NCBI RefSeq assembly: GCF_030694375.1
Contig: NZ_JAUXYL010000024.1
Location: 38,400 to 102,399 of the forward strand
Source of the DNA: Algoriphagus sp.
Lineage (GTDB): Bacteria; Bacteroidota; Bacteroidia; Cytophagales; Cyclobacteriaceae
Reading direction: 5' to 3'
Length of the DNA stretch: 64,000 bases
Under the pieces are notes generated by a model. The model searched no databases. It was given only the letters and a program-made list of their open reading frames with translations, and was not told the origin of the DNA. Shown one piece after another: positions 1-8,473 of the stretch. Position 1 is the stretch's first letter. Each line of letters begins with the position of its first letter. The position numbers and the translations under genes are program-made.

Positions 1-937
1 TCTTGTATCGGGAAGCTATTCTTGAATCCTGATTGAAATTGGATTGGCCTTCGGCTAGTCTGAAGTTTCTGATGATGTCTATATCATTATAGACTGCATA
101 TTCATTGTAGTTGAGTGTTCCGTTTGTAGACCATTTCCCTTTTTTCACATTCAGTGTCATTCCTGCATTGGGCGCAAACTGACCGTTGTATTGTCCTCCT
201 ACTTGAATATTCCCGAAGACCCCATCCACATTGTTCTTTTTCAATTGGATGTTGATCACACCCGCTGCACCCTCTGCGTCAAACCTGGAGGTAGGATTAT
301 TGATCACTTCGATACTTTTTATATTATCTGCAGGCATCGATCGGAGAAAATTGGCGAGGTCTGTCGCGCTCATGTAGGTTGGGCGATCGTTGATCATCAC
401 CGTGACCCCAGTCCGTCCATTCAGGTTGATAGTTCCATCCTGATCCACGTAGATTCCAGGAGATCTGCCGATGACATCCAGGGCATTTGAACCCTCAGCC
501 ATGATCGTCCCTTCTACATTGATTATGGTTTTGTCTGGCTGGATAATAATTTCCGGCCTCGAGGCTTTGACAGTCACCTCATCCAAACCCGTCATTTCAT
601 CTGAGATGGATAAGGAACCGAAGTCTTTATTAATCCCCGGAGAAAGATCAAAAGCCTCTGAACTAAAGGAAACATACCCAATCGAAGAAATTACGAGTTT
701 CACTTTAGCGGATTTGGTAGACTCGATCAGGAAGTTCCCATTTTCATCGGAAACAGCTCCATCTACCAATGCGCCGTCCAATTGTACGAGAGCAACATTG
801 GCGTAAGGGACCGCTTCTCCCTTTTGGTTGGCAATTTTTCCGGTAATTTTTGCCACTTCTTTTGGAGTGGCTGCCAGATTACTTATTCCCAGAAAATAAA
901 TAAGCATGGATAGAAAAAGGAAGTTGGTAGTTTTCAT
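1..937 (-). CDS. TonB-dependent outer-membrane receptor, N-terminal part (runs off the left edge)
   Basis: About 312 residues are visible, starting at the ATG complementary to 935-937; the rest lies left of the window. A signal peptide (MKTTNFLFLSMLIYFLG) precedes a carboxypeptidase-regulatory-like beta-sandwich (about residues 30-110, starting KITGKIANQKGEAVPYANVA). A plug domain follows (about 120-230) with INDRPTYM and FDAEGAAGVINI, and then the first barrel strands. This is the architecture of the Bacteroidota TonB receptors whose barrel belongs to the outer membrane protein beta-barrel type 3 family. Such proteins import nutrients or siderophores, or serve as outer-membrane assembly partners; the substrate cannot be read here. 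The partner lipoprotein, if any, would be outside the window. Confidence 0.88.
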   Translation of the reverse strand, partial: MKTTNFLFLSMLIYFLGISNLAATPKEVAKITGKIANQKGEAVPYANVALVQLDGALVDGAVSDENGNFLIESTKSAKVKLVISSIGYVSFSSEAFDLSPGINKDFGSLSISDEMTGLDEVTVKASRPEIIIQPDKTIINVEGTIMAEGSNALDVIGRSPGIYVDQDGTINLNGRTGVTVMINDRPTYMSATDLANFLRSMPADNIKSIEVINNPTSRFDAEGAAGVINIQLKKNNVDGVFGNIQVGGQYNGQFAPNAGMTLNVKKGKWSTNGTLNYNEYAVYNDIDIIRNFRLAEGQSNFNQDSRIASRYK

Positions 938-1100
938 TTGAATAATAGATTGGCTTAGTCAATTCGATATGCCAACTCTATAGGAAAATGAAGTGCCAAG
1001 CCTACTAATAAGCTTAAAAAAGCCATTAAGGCACTTTTATACTATTCTATGTACTATACATGTCTCAAATCCGTACAGTATTTTATTCGGTTTAGGACAT

Positions 1101-1127
1101 AAAAAATCCCCGAACAAGTCCGGGGAT
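1101..1127 (-). terminator. Rho-independent terminator of the superoxide dismutase gene
   Basis: Perfect 7-bp arms ATCCCCG (1106-1112) and CGGGGAT (1121-1127) with an 8-nt loop. On the minus strand they are followed by a run of T (A1101-A1105). It lies 24 bp past the sod stop codon. Confidence 0.8.
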
Positions 1128-1150
1128 CTGTATTTCCAGGCAGGTTTACC

Positions 1151-1756
1151 TTATTTGGCAGCGGCAAAACGCTTGCTTACTTCATCCCAGTTGACTAAGT
1201 TCCAAAACGCAGCTACGTAATCCGGTCTCCTGTTTTGGTAATGCAGATAGTAGGCGTGTTCCCATACATCAAGCCCCAAGATTGGTGTTCCTGGGCAATC
1301 AGATACGTCCATCAATGGATTATCCTGATTTGGAGAAGAGCAAACGCAAAGCTCTTTTTTTGTATCTACACATAGCCAAGCCCATCCTGACCCAAATCGA
1401 GTAGCGGCAGCCTTGTTGAATGTTTCTTTGAAGGCATCAAATGATCCAAATTTGGCATCAATTGCAGCAGCAAGTTCACCGGAAGGTGATCCTCCTCCGT
1501 TTGGAGAAATTACTTGCCAAAAAAGACTGTGATTCCAATGTCCTCCTCCATTATTTCTGACAGCTGCATTTGAGCCGGCAACTTTAATCAGTTCTTCAAG
1601 AGATTTACCTTCTAAGTCAGTGCCAGCAATGGCATTGTTTAGATTGGTTACATAGGCGTTGTGGTGCTTTCCGTGGTGGATCTCCATGGTTTTTGCATCG
1701 ATGTGTGGCTCTAAAGCATTAAAAGCATAAGGTAGAGCGGGAAGTGTAAAAGCCAT
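1151..1756 (-). CDS. sodA: Superoxide dismutase, Mn/Fe family
   Basis: A 201-residue cytoplasmic enzyme that dismutates superoxide to O2 and H2O2. The four metal ligands of the family are present: H27, H76 (in NHSLFW), D163 and H167 (in DVWEHAYY). Two features favour a Mn or cambialistic type over a strict Fe type: the Gly-Gly at 70-71, where Fe enzymes carry their Gln, and Q144 in PNQDNP, the Gln position of Mn enzymes. Length is normal and there is no signal peptide. The gene stands alone and has its own terminator. Metal choice is inferred from these residues only, so sodB would also be a defensible name. Confidence 0.93.
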   Translation of the reverse strand: MAFTLPALPYAFNALEPHIDAKTMEIHHGKHHNAYVTNLNNAIAGTDLEGKSLEELIKVAGSNAAVRNNGGGHWNHSLFWQVISPNGGGSPSGELAAAIDAKFGSFDAFKETFNKAAATRFGSGWAWLCVDTKKELCVCSSPNQDNPLMDVSDCPGTPILGLDVWEHAYYLHYQNRRPDYVAAFWNLVNWDEVSKRFAAAK

Positions 1757-1862
1757 ATTATTTTTAGGTTTTGAGTTAAAGAATTTTATTGAAATAAGTC
1801 GTTAGACTCTGGTTTGTCAACCCACCTAAGCAAAAAAAGGTTCTTTAATGCCAAAAAAAGGC

Positions 1863-2306
1863 TTACTCCCTCAGTTTTTTGAAAAAATCCAAAACCAGTC
1901 TCTCTGACTCCGCAGCCAATATCCCGGAAAAAACCTGTGTTTTGGGATGAAGCATGGCAGGATTACTCTGCCTAAAGCCCCGCTTCGAATCTGATGCGGC
2001 AAAATATAACTCACTGAGCTGCGACCAATACAAGGCGCCTGCACACATCGGACAAGGCTCCAATGTCACATAGAGTCTGCATTCAGTCAGGTATTTGGCA
2101 CCCAGGGAATTTGCGGCGGCCGTAATTGCCAGCATCTCTGCATGTGCGGTGACATCATTGAGCCTTTCAGTCTGATTGTAGGCTCTGCCTATGATTCTGT
2201 TTTTTGAAACGACTACGGCACCCACGGGTATTTCTCCTTCATCAAAGGCGATTTTGGCTTGTTTCAAAGCCTCATTCATGAAATACTCGTGGGTGTAAAG
2301 TTCCAA
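1863..2306 (-). CDS. tadA: tRNA-specific adenosine-34 deaminase TadA-like nucleoside deaminase
   Basis: A 147-residue zinc-dependent cytidine/deoxycytidylate-deaminase-fold protein. Catalytic motifs are H55-A-E57 (E57 the proton shuttle) and P-C85-P-M-C88-A-G-A. The family converts A34 to inosine in tRNA-Arg(ACG). Length and the PCPMCAGALYW motif fit TadA better than guanine or cytosine deaminases, which form the main alternative. Its start is 8 nt past the stop of the upstream PiT-like transporter gene on the same strand, so the two are probably co-transcribed. Confidence 0.85.
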   Translation of the reverse strand: MELYTHEYFMNEALKQAKIAFDEGEIPVGAVVVSKNRIIGRAYNQTERLNDVTAHAEMLAITAAANSLGAKYLTECRLYVTLEPCPMCAGALYWSQLSELYFAASDSKRGFRQSNPAMLHPKTQVFSGILAAESERLVLDFFKKLRE

Positions 2307-2314
2307 ATTTTCAG

Positions 2315-3451
2315 TTATTGAAAGAATGCCAGAATCTCGTCCCGTACTCCTTTGTTGATGATAATGGCCAAGATCAAAGAGACTACTAGTCCAATCAGGG
2401 CTTTAAAAATATCTTTTCTTCCCAATCGGAAAGCTCTTACCAGCCAGGCATTTCGCTTTTTAGCCTTACCGTGTTTCCCCAAAGCAATGGCCAATTCCCT
2501 TCCTGCCAACAAGCCAATAAACACCCAAGTGGTACTCATAGGAACATTGTTGTACATTTTGAAGTAAAACAAGATCACGGCATAAACCAAGTCCACAATG
2601 GTTGCTGCACGGACATCCGTGACATTTGATTTTTCATTGACAATCTCCTGGATTTTGTCTCCTTTCATGTAGAAGAGAAATCCAAGCCCGAGAAATACAA
2701 AACCTGCATATACGGAGAATTCAACAGCATTGAGCTGCCGTGGAAGGAACACTGCGATATTTGCCGCGTCCTGCATGATCCATACAGACCAGAGCACTCC
2801 GGATGTAATCCACTGTAAATAAATCCAATAGGAAGCAGCCTGACCCTTTAGGTAATTTTTTACAAACCGCTCCAGGAGGAACCAAACCACCATTGCCAGA
2901 CCAAAGGCCAAAAGATACCCGACGAAGCTTTTGAACATGACATCTACTATAGTGCCGGCTTTATAGGTAAAGACATTCAGCAAGAGGAAGGTAGTGGACA
3001 CCGGCATTCGGAGACGGGTCATCACCAAAAGAACGATTGGCGCAGCGAGCTGTAAAAACACAAAACTCTCCGGTGCCTTTTCCAGACCAGGCACACTGAG
3101 ACGCTGATAGGTCACATCCCCAGCATAAAAAAACCAGCTATAACTTACCGTCCCAACCCATATCAAGCCCATAAAGAGCCAAAGCAAATACCAAGGCTTC
3201 TTGTTGTTGGAGGCGATGAATGTACCTATGGTCTGAATACTGTCATTAGCAATGGCAGAATAGGCCGCCAAAGCAAAGCCAAACCACATGGCAGCATAAG
3301 TGTAGGGAGTAATCAACCCTGCTATGGATACCAGAATACAAACAGTAATCAGAAAAGGGCGCTCACTTTTGGTAAAATCAAAAAGGGAATAGGTTTTCTT
3401 AGAAAGTTTTTCCTGATTGATGTTTTGATCTATTGCTGTTTTCTTGGCCAT
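2315..3451 (-). CDS. PiT/Pho4-like inorganic anion (probably phosphate) permease
   Basis: A 378-residue polytopic membrane protein with about nine to ten hydrophobic segments after a polar N-terminus. Two related signature stretches mark the internal duplication of the PiT (PF01384) family: ANDSIQTIGTF near residue 68 with MPVSTTFLLL further on, and VPMSTTWVFIGLLAGRELA near residue 303. The canonical GANDVANA is relaxed to ANDSIQT, so the substrate is less certain than the fold. It is divergent from a Na/Pi symporter gene at 3695, which supports a phosphate role. No PhoU-like accessory gene is adjacent. Confidence 0.72.
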   Translation of the reverse strand: MAKKTAIDQNINQEKLSKKTYSLFDFTKSERPFLITVCILVSIAGLITPYTYAAMWFGFALAAYSAIANDSIQTIGTFIASNNKKPWYLLWLFMGLIWVGTVSYSWFFYAGDVTYQRLSVPGLEKAPESFVFLQLAAPIVLLVMTRLRMPVSTTFLLLNVFTYKAGTIVDVMFKSFVGYLLAFGLAMVVWFLLERFVKNYLKGQAASYWIYLQWITSGVLWSVWIMQDAANIAVFLPRQLNAVEFSVYAGFVFLGLGFLFYMKGDKIQEIVNEKSNVTDVRAATIVDLVYAVILFYFKMYNNVPMSTTWVFIGLLAGRELAIALGKHGKAKKRNAWLVRAFRLGRKDIFKALIGLVVSLILAIIINKGVRDEILAFFQ

Positions 3452-3505
3452 GTTGAGGCTAGTGGGAGATTGGGCACAAAATTAAATAAGTTATCTGCAT
3501 CCAAT

Positions 3506-3522
3506 GTTAACAAATTGTTAAC
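3506..3522. promoter_or_regulatory. Perfect palindrome between two divergent phosphate-type transporters
   Basis: GTTAACAA-A-TTGTTAAC: 8-bp perfect arms around one base. It lies in the 243-bp gap between the divergent starts at 3451 (minus) and 3695 (plus), so one bound dimer could control both genes. The binding protein is unknown. Confidence 0.4.
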
Positions 3523-3694
3523 TAAGTGAAAATCCTTCACTTTCAGGGCAAATCCGACTTGCAAATCATGAAAAAACTTCAACTTTGACCTGAATTTCTA
3601 AGTTAAATTTGAATTTCTTCTGAGATCACTGAAATAAAAAAATTGATCTGATTTGAATTCTAAGCCTCAAGCTAGGCGTATTCTGTTAAAATAA

Positions 3695-4804
3695 ATGGAA
3701 GAACTGTTAGAAGAGAAAACAACCAAGAGCAAGATCAGAAACTATCTGATTGTATTTCTTTCCCTTTTGCTGTTCATTTTTGCCATTGACTTGCTCACGG
3801 TGGCGATGGGGAAGTTGAATAACGATGTCGCTAAAGAAATTATTCAGGCCACCCGAAATCCATTTATCAGCTTATTTGTAGGACTGTTGGTGACTGCTTT
3901 GATTCAAAGCAGCTCTACGGTGACGGCAAGTATTGTGGCAATTGTGGCCTCCGGTAATATGACCTTACAGCAGGCCGTACCGATGGTTCTTGGGGCAAAT
4001 ATTGGAACCACGCTGACTTCGACACTGGTTTCTTTCACTTTTATCACCAGAAAGAAAGAATTTAAGCGAGCGCTTTCTTCAGGAATTTCTCATGACGTGT
4101 TTAATATTTTCAATGTGATAATTCTGTTCCCTTTGGAATTATACTTCAATTTTTTGTCCAATACCGCAGAAAAATTGGCAAAACTCTTTGTGTCTGATAA
4201 AGAGTTCACCGGTACTTTTGAATATAATCGAACCTTCACACGCGGAACCACAGAGTGGATCGTTGAACACATCAACATCCCATTTGTGTCCACTTTATTG
4301 GCAATTTTCCTGGTGTTTTTTTCTATTAAAGTCATGTCTACCTCTGTATACAAAACTTTTGTTTTGGATACTTTTGAAGACATTAACAAAATCATTTTTA
4401 AAAATACGGCAGTATCTTTTATCTACGGCATATTTTTTACGGCCGCAGTACAATCCAGTACGGTGACGACTTGTCTGGTTGTCCCTTTAGTTGCCAATCG
4501 TAAGGTAAGCTTGGCTAAATCCTTCCCTTTTATCATCGGAGCCAACATTGGAACAACCATCACCGCTGTCATCGCTGCAATGTATAAAACCGAGGCTGCC
4601 ATTGCCTTGGCCTTCGCCCATGTGCTATTCAATTCGATCGGAGCGTTGATCTTTTTACCTTTCCCAGAAGTCAGAAATATTCCGGTAAAACTGGCTGAGT
4701 GGATGGGGAAAACCTCCGTGACACATCGAATTTTCGGATTTGCATATATTCTGCTGACCTTCTTTATTATTCCTTTCCTGCTGATTTATTTCAGTAGGGA
4801 TTAG
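3695..4804 (+). CDS. Na+/phosphate symporter, NptA/SLC34-like
   Basis: A 369-residue inner-membrane transporter of the Na/Pi-cotransporter family (PF02690). The two inverted repeats each carry the family QSS motif: QSSSTVTAS at 71-79 and QSSTVTT near 252. Each is followed by a GANIGTT stretch (GANIGTTLTS, GANIGTTITA). The long C-terminal PhoU-like domain of many bacterial members is absent, so regulation must be in trans. The stop codon overlaps that of the convergent deoC gene: the bases TTAG at 4801-4804 serve as TAG on this strand and TAA on the other. Confidence 0.9.
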   Translation: MEELLEEKTTKSKIRNYLIVFLSLLLFIFAIDLLTVAMGKLNNDVAKEIIQATRNPFISLFVGLLVTALIQSSSTVTASIVAIVASGNMTLQQAVPMVLGANIGTTLTSTLVSFTFITRKKEFKRALSSGISHDVFNIFNVIILFPLELYFNFLSNTAEKLAKLFVSDKEFTGTFEYNRTFTRGTTEWIVEHINIPFVSTLLAIFLVFFSIKVMSTSVYKTFVLDTFEDINKIIFKNTAVSFIYGIFFTAAVQSSTVTTCLVVPLVANRKVSLAKSFPFIIGANIGTTITAVIAAMYKTEAAIALAFAHVLFNSIGALIFLPFPEVRNIPVKLAEWMGKTSVTHRIFGFAYILLTFFIIPFLLIYFSRD

Positions 4805-5469
4805 GCTTGAGAGGCGTTCCGATAGGCTTCCATAATTGCTTTTGCAGAGCTTGTGCCTATCCGGTCTGCCCCGGCTTTGATCAGCTCAAGGGCAAACTCC
4901 AATGTTTTAATCCCACCACTCGCCTTGATTCCAATTGCGGAGGAAAGGGTCTCCCGCATAAGTTTGATATCCTCCACTTTGGCTCCTGATGGGGCATATC
5001 CTGTAGAGGTTTTGACAAAATCTACTCCGGCATCCTGACAGATCATGCAAGCTTCCCGAAGCTGTTCGGGGTTCAAATAGGCAGTTTCAATGATCACCTT
5101 CAGGATTCGCTCTTCGGCATGACAAATTTTGGCAATCTGCGCGATTTCAATTTTGGGCCAGTTCATCCCCGAGTGAAAGGCAGTCTGTGACCACACCAAA
5201 TCCAATTCGTCAGCACCCTGTCTGATTGCCTCGTTCGTTTCGGCAACTTTAGTCGCAGTGTCTTCAAATCCAAAGGGAAACCCGATCACTGTCACCACTT
5301 GAATATCCTGATCCCGGAGTTCCCGCTTTACTTTTTTTACCCAAAAGGAAGGAACACAGACTCCAATAAACTGCTCCTCAACGGCATCTTGGATTAATTG
5401 GTCCACCTCATGGCCCGTCATGGTCGGTCGCAGCAGTGTGGATTCCAAAAAACGATTCAAATTGTTCAT
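4801..5469 (-). CDS. deoC: Deoxyribose-phosphate aldolase
   Basis: A 222-residue cytoplasmic TIM-barrel aldolase that splits 2-deoxyribose-5-phosphate into glyceraldehyde-3-phosphate and acetaldehyde. The Schiff-base lysine is K153 in VKTSTGY; the second lysine is K182 in GIKASGGI; the acid is D90 in DELDLVW. The ATG at 5469 is preferred over one at 5496, because the longer form would run 20 bp into the upstream gene and adds a tail not typical of the family. With this start the gene begins 7 nt past the upstream stop, which suggests co-transcription. Its 3' end overlaps the convergent transporter gene by 4 bp. Confidence 0.92.
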   Translation of the reverse strand: MNNLNRFLESTLLRPTMTGHEVDQLIQDAVEEQFIGVCVPSFWVKKVKRELRDQDIQVVTVIGFPFGFEDTATKVAETNEAIRQGADELDLVWSQTAFHSGMNWPKIEIAQIAKICHAEERILKVIIETAYLNPEQLREACMICQDAGVDFVKTSTGYAPSGAKVEDIKLMRETLSSAIGIKASGGIKTLEFALELIKAGADRIGTSSAKAIMEAYRNASQA

Positions 5470-5476
5470 GCTATTT

Positions 5477-6685
5477 TCATTCAATGTTATCCACAAAATC
5501 CCTGAGGTACATAAACTCCAGGGTTAAATCTCCATCCCGTGCAACTGTGGCCCGCTCCAAAATAGGGGAATTTTCTTCGAGTAAAGCCGGGACCACCCAT
5601 TGTTCGAGCTGCTTGCCAAACTCAAGCGAAGATTCCCTCGGAAGTTCGCAGGGGAGATTATCAATCGCCATGACCGAAATACTGGTTTGACTTCCGAATG
5701 CCGGAATTTCGGTTCCGCTTGCCCGATCCACGTCATAGATTGGTTCCAAGATAGTCGAAGCCCGAAGTGTGGTCGGTATCGAACCCCCAATGTCACAGGT
5801 CACATCTGCAATCACCGAAAGGGCAAAATCCGGAGAATTGATGTCTTCCAATTTGAACAATCTAGGCGCATCAGGGTCCCAATATGCTGCAGCAATCAAC
5901 ATTTCGCCTGCTTCTGCAAACTTTAAAAAATGGCTTTCATACAGCTCAGGAGATGAATAAAACTCCTCTCGATCAAACGCCCCATCAGCTTTTCTTCTGT
6001 TGTAATCCGACGAGCTCAAGACTGTGAATACAGGCTCTTCGAAGTATAAATGCAAAAATTCATGCGTTTCGACTTCCGGTATATTCAATACCTCAAGTAT
6101 TTCTTTCACTCCTTTACCTACCCGACCGGAACCAGTAACTACAATTTTGATAGGGGGGAGCTGTACCTTTTTCAATTCAAGCTTCAATTCGGAAAGGTCC
6201 ATACATTCCGAAGCCCGCTTGATATCGTATAGGGCGGTTTTCTTTCCATAAGCCCAGAAGGCATTGTATGCCCCGACAATTCCAGCCCAGCGCCCAAAAG
6301 CTACTACCCGGTTTCCTTGATCGTCCTTGAGCACTTCATAATCAATGAGCCGGATATTTTTTTCTAAAATTGCCCGGAGAAGATTTTTGTTGTAGCGCTG
6401 TTTCTTGATGGTGTGGGAAAAAAAGAAATACGTTTTATCAGGATTCAACTTTTCAATCGGAACTTCCTTGACGCCAAAGAACACATCTGCATCGGAGATA
6501 TCATCAGCTACTTCAATTCCCGAAGTCCTGTATTCATCATCAGAATAACAGCGAGAAGGACTGGATTCAACGATAAAAGTCAATTGATCTCCAAAGCGCT
6601 CATTTAGGCTTTTTAGTTGCCCTGGAGGAAAAGGAGTTCTTTTGTCCGGCGGGTTCTTTCCTTCACGGATTATTCCGATTTTCAT
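5477..6685 (-). CDS. Saccharopine dehydrogenase (lysine-forming)/alanine dehydrogenase-like oxidoreductase
   Basis: A 402-residue protein with the AlaDH/PNT N-terminal fold (MKIGIIREGKNPPDKRTPF, with FFGVKEVP near residue 70). A Rossmann NAD-binding segment follows (IVVTGSGRVGKGVKEIL, about 181-197), with C-terminal family motifs (VIADVTCDIGGSIPTT near 290). Overall it resembles yeast LYS1-type saccharopine dehydrogenase more than true alanine dehydrogenase. The exact substrate is not decided by sequence. It is the first gene of a two-gene unit with deoC and is divergent from the methyltransferase-like gene at 6720, with only 34 bp between the starts. Confidence 0.75.
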   Translation of the reverse strand: MKIGIIREGKNPPDKRTPFPPGQLKSLNERFGDQLTFIVESSPSRCYSDDEYRTSGIEVADDISDADVFFGVKEVPIEKLNPDKTYFFFSHTIKKQRYNKNLLRAILEKNIRLIDYEVLKDDQGNRVVAFGRWAGIVGAYNAFWAYGKKTALYDIKRASECMDLSELKLELKKVQLPPIKIVVTGSGRVGKGVKEILEVLNIPEVETHEFLHLYFEEPVFTVLSSSDYNRRKADGAFDREEFYSSPELYESHFLKFAEAGEMLIAAAYWDPDAPRLFKLEDINSPDFALSVIADVTCDIGGSIPTTLRASTILEPIYDVDRASGTEIPAFGSQTSISVMAIDNLPCELPRESSLEFGKQLEQWVVPALLEENSPILERATVARDGDLTLEFMYLRDFVDNIE

Positions 6686-6719
6686 AAAAATTCTGGTATA
6701 CCGGGTTTAATTTTCGCAA

Positions 6720-7316
6720 ATGTCAAATCTACTCATGGTCCTTAGTTGGGGACTGTTTTACTTTCTTCACACTGCCCTTGCAGCTTCCAAGTTAAAAAGA
6801 ATTTTGAAGGCGAAATGGCCCGAGCGCTACAAATGGTACAGATTGTTCTATTCTATTTTATCGACCCTTCTATTTGTTGCAATTCTGGTACAGGCAATTT
6901 TTTTGCCTGTAGAACTGGTCTATCCCGCAACGCAGTTTGGACAATATGCCGGATACATGATCGCTACAGCCGGTGTGATCATTCTGCTGCGATCACTCAA
7001 GCAAGTATCAATGAAATCATTTCTGGGAATTCTCCCCGAGAAGATTTCGGAATCAAATCCGGAATTGATCACCTCAGGGATGTATTCACAGGTAAGACAT
7101 CCGCTTTATTTTGGACTTCTACTGGTATTTGCGGGATATTTTTTGGTTTCTGGGACTATGGGTTCTTTAATCCACTTGGGCTGTCTGATCTTGTATTTAC
7201 CCCTCGGAATTTATTTTGAAGAAAAAAATCTGATTTCTCTTTACGGAGAACGCTATCGGGAGTATAAAAAAGAAGTGCCTCCCTTTTTCCCTAAAATCCA
7301 TAAAAAAAGGGGCTGA
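6720..7316 (+). CDS. ICMT/phospholipid-methyltransferase-like integral membrane protein
   Basis: A 198-residue protein with about five transmembrane segments. It ends in the SAM-binding signature of the isoprenylcysteine carboxyl methyltransferase/PEMT/NnrU group: VRHPLYFGLLLVFAGYFL at about 125-142, then FEEKNLISLYGERYREY and VPPFFP near the C-terminus. Bacterial members methylate lipids, isoprenoids or small thiols, and the substrate here is unknown. The TGA stop codon lies in the loop of the terminator hairpin. Confidence 0.78.
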   Translation: MSNLLMVLSWGLFYFLHTALAASKLKRILKAKWPERYKWYRLFYSILSTLLFVAILVQAIFLPVELVYPATQFGQYAGYMIATAGVIILLRSLKQVSMKSFLGILPEKISESNPELITSGMYSQVRHPLYFGLLLVFAGYFLVSGTMGSLIHLGCLILYLPLGIYFEEKNLISLYGERYREYKKEVPPFFPKIHKKRG

Positions 7317-7328
7317 GCCCCTTCATTT
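7302..7328. terminator. Bidirectional terminator between convergent genes
   Basis: Arms AAGGGGC (7307-7313) and GCCCCTT (7317-7323) with loop TGA, which is the stop codon of the plus-strand gene. A7302-A7308 gives a T run on the minus strand, and CATTTTA follows on the plus strand. It can serve both the gene ending at 7316 and the FKBP gene ending at 7328. Confidence 0.75.
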
Positions 7329-7876
7329 TAATCTATTCCCAGAAAATCAATTTTAAAAACTAAAACTGAATTTGCCGGAATTCGGTTTTGCTCTCTATCT
7401 CGATATCCCCAAGGAGAAGGTATTATAAAGACTGCTTTAGAGCCAGGTCTTAACCTTCGGAATGCGATATCCCAACCCTGAATTACAGAACCAGTGTTGA
7501 ACACAAATTGAAATGGAGTATAGGTCACTTTATCATTAAAAATATCTGCTTCCCGCGCCACATTTTCAATACTTGTATCAAATATCTTCTTGTCAAAAAG
7601 ATACCCCGTGTAATCGGTATAGATAACCGTGTTCGTAGTGGGCCTTGTTCCCACTCCCTCCTTTTGCACAATGATCACCACCCCACTTGGGTCATGAATC
7701 CGGTACAAGCTGTCGATACGTGCAGTATCAAGGTATCCAGCAATTTTGGCGTTATCAATTTTTAGATTTGCTTCAACATCGTAGGCAGGACCTGTATTGA
7801 ATGGATTGTTTGGCTCGCATGCCATCATGGAAAACATGCCCAGCAAAACCAAAATAGGAATCAGTCTTTTAATCAT
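7328..7876 (-). CDS. FKBP-type peptidyl-prolyl isomerase lipoprotein (third of three)
   Basis: 182 residues: signal peptide with lipobox ending at C20 (MFSMMAC), a spacer, and one FKBP domain at about 85-182. FKBP pocket residues are largely present: Y in YTGYL, FDTS, VIQGWD, and the terminal VFKIDFL. The usual AYG is WGY. The protein should sit in the periplasm or outer membrane, catalysing prolyl isomerisation during envelope protein folding. It follows a second FKBP gene by only 3 nt. The gliding PPIase GldI is an FKBP lipoprotein, but which of the three paralogues corresponds to it cannot be settled here. Confidence 0.85.
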   Translation of the reverse strand: MIKRLIPILVLLGMFSMMACEPNNPFNTGPAYDVEANLKIDNAKIAGYLDTARIDSLYRIHDPSGVVIIVQKEGVGTRPTTNTVIYTDYTGYLFDKKIFDTSIENVAREADIFNDKVTYTPFQFVFNTGSVIQGWDIAFRRLRPGSKAVFIIPSPWGYRDREQNRIPANSVLVFKIDFLGID

Positions 7877-7879
7877 GGT

Positions 7880-8431
7880 TTAGTTTTGTGGTACCTTTTT
7901 TACTCTTGTCAAGTCCAATTCGAATATCAGGGGAGCATTTGCCGGAACAGGACCGCTTGGCTGAGAGCCATATCCGAGCCTTGAGGGGAAAATTACAGTA
8001 GCTTTCTCACCCTCTTTCATTAGCGATATGGCAAATTCAAAGCCTACAATTGCAAAGTTGAACCCCGGGCGGAATTTTAGAGGCTGGTAAGTTCGGTTAG
8101 TTGCAAAAATACCATTATCTCTGGCAACCTGTTCGATGGAGGTGTCAAAGACCTGTTTGTTGAGCAATTTACCGGTGTAATTCACAAAGACTGTATCTCC
8201 TCTTACGACACTTGCTCCAGATTCATTGGCAACCTCCCAGAACATATAAAAACCTTCCACTTCCTCTTTGTACTCCTTTACAGATGTGAAGGGGTTTTCT
8301 GAAATGTATTTTTCAATTGCCAATTTATCTTTTTCAAGAATCACTTCTTGAGTCTGATCAGGGTCAATACAGGATACAACAGAAATGGCACCCAAAAGCA
8401 AAGCTGCAAAAGCGATCAGTCGGTAGTTCAT
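7880..8431 (-). CDS. FKBP-type peptidyl-prolyl isomerase-like lipoprotein (second of three), pocket altered
   Basis: 183 residues with lipobox cysteine C21 (SVVSC) and one FKBP domain at about 75-178. FVNYTGKLL, VFDTS and LGYGSQ are kept. The VIxGW core that floors the active site reads AIVGFEFAI, so the conserved Trp is Phe and catalysis may be weakened; a chaperone or binding role is then possible. It sits between two other FKBP lipoprotein genes on the same strand (42 nt before, 3 nt after), consistent with one transcript from the DHH gene onward. Confidence 0.82.
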   Translation of the reverse strand: MNYRLIAFAALLLGAISVVSCIDPDQTQEVILEKDKLAIEKYISENPFTSVKEYKEEVEGFYMFWEVANESGASVVRGDTVFVNYTGKLLNKQVFDTSIEQVARDNGIFATNRTYQPLKFRPGFNFAIVGFEFAISLMKEGEKATVIFPSRLGYGSQPSGPVPANAPLIFELDLTRVKKVPQN

Positions 8432-8473
8432 ATGTTCTGGTTTGGTTTAATTTCTTACTCTACTTTAGAAATA

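Noticed and set aside
938..1100. Possible small gene between the receptor and sod
   Set aside because: The plus-strand frame there continues through the sod terminator into antisense of sod, and no domain or start context is visible.
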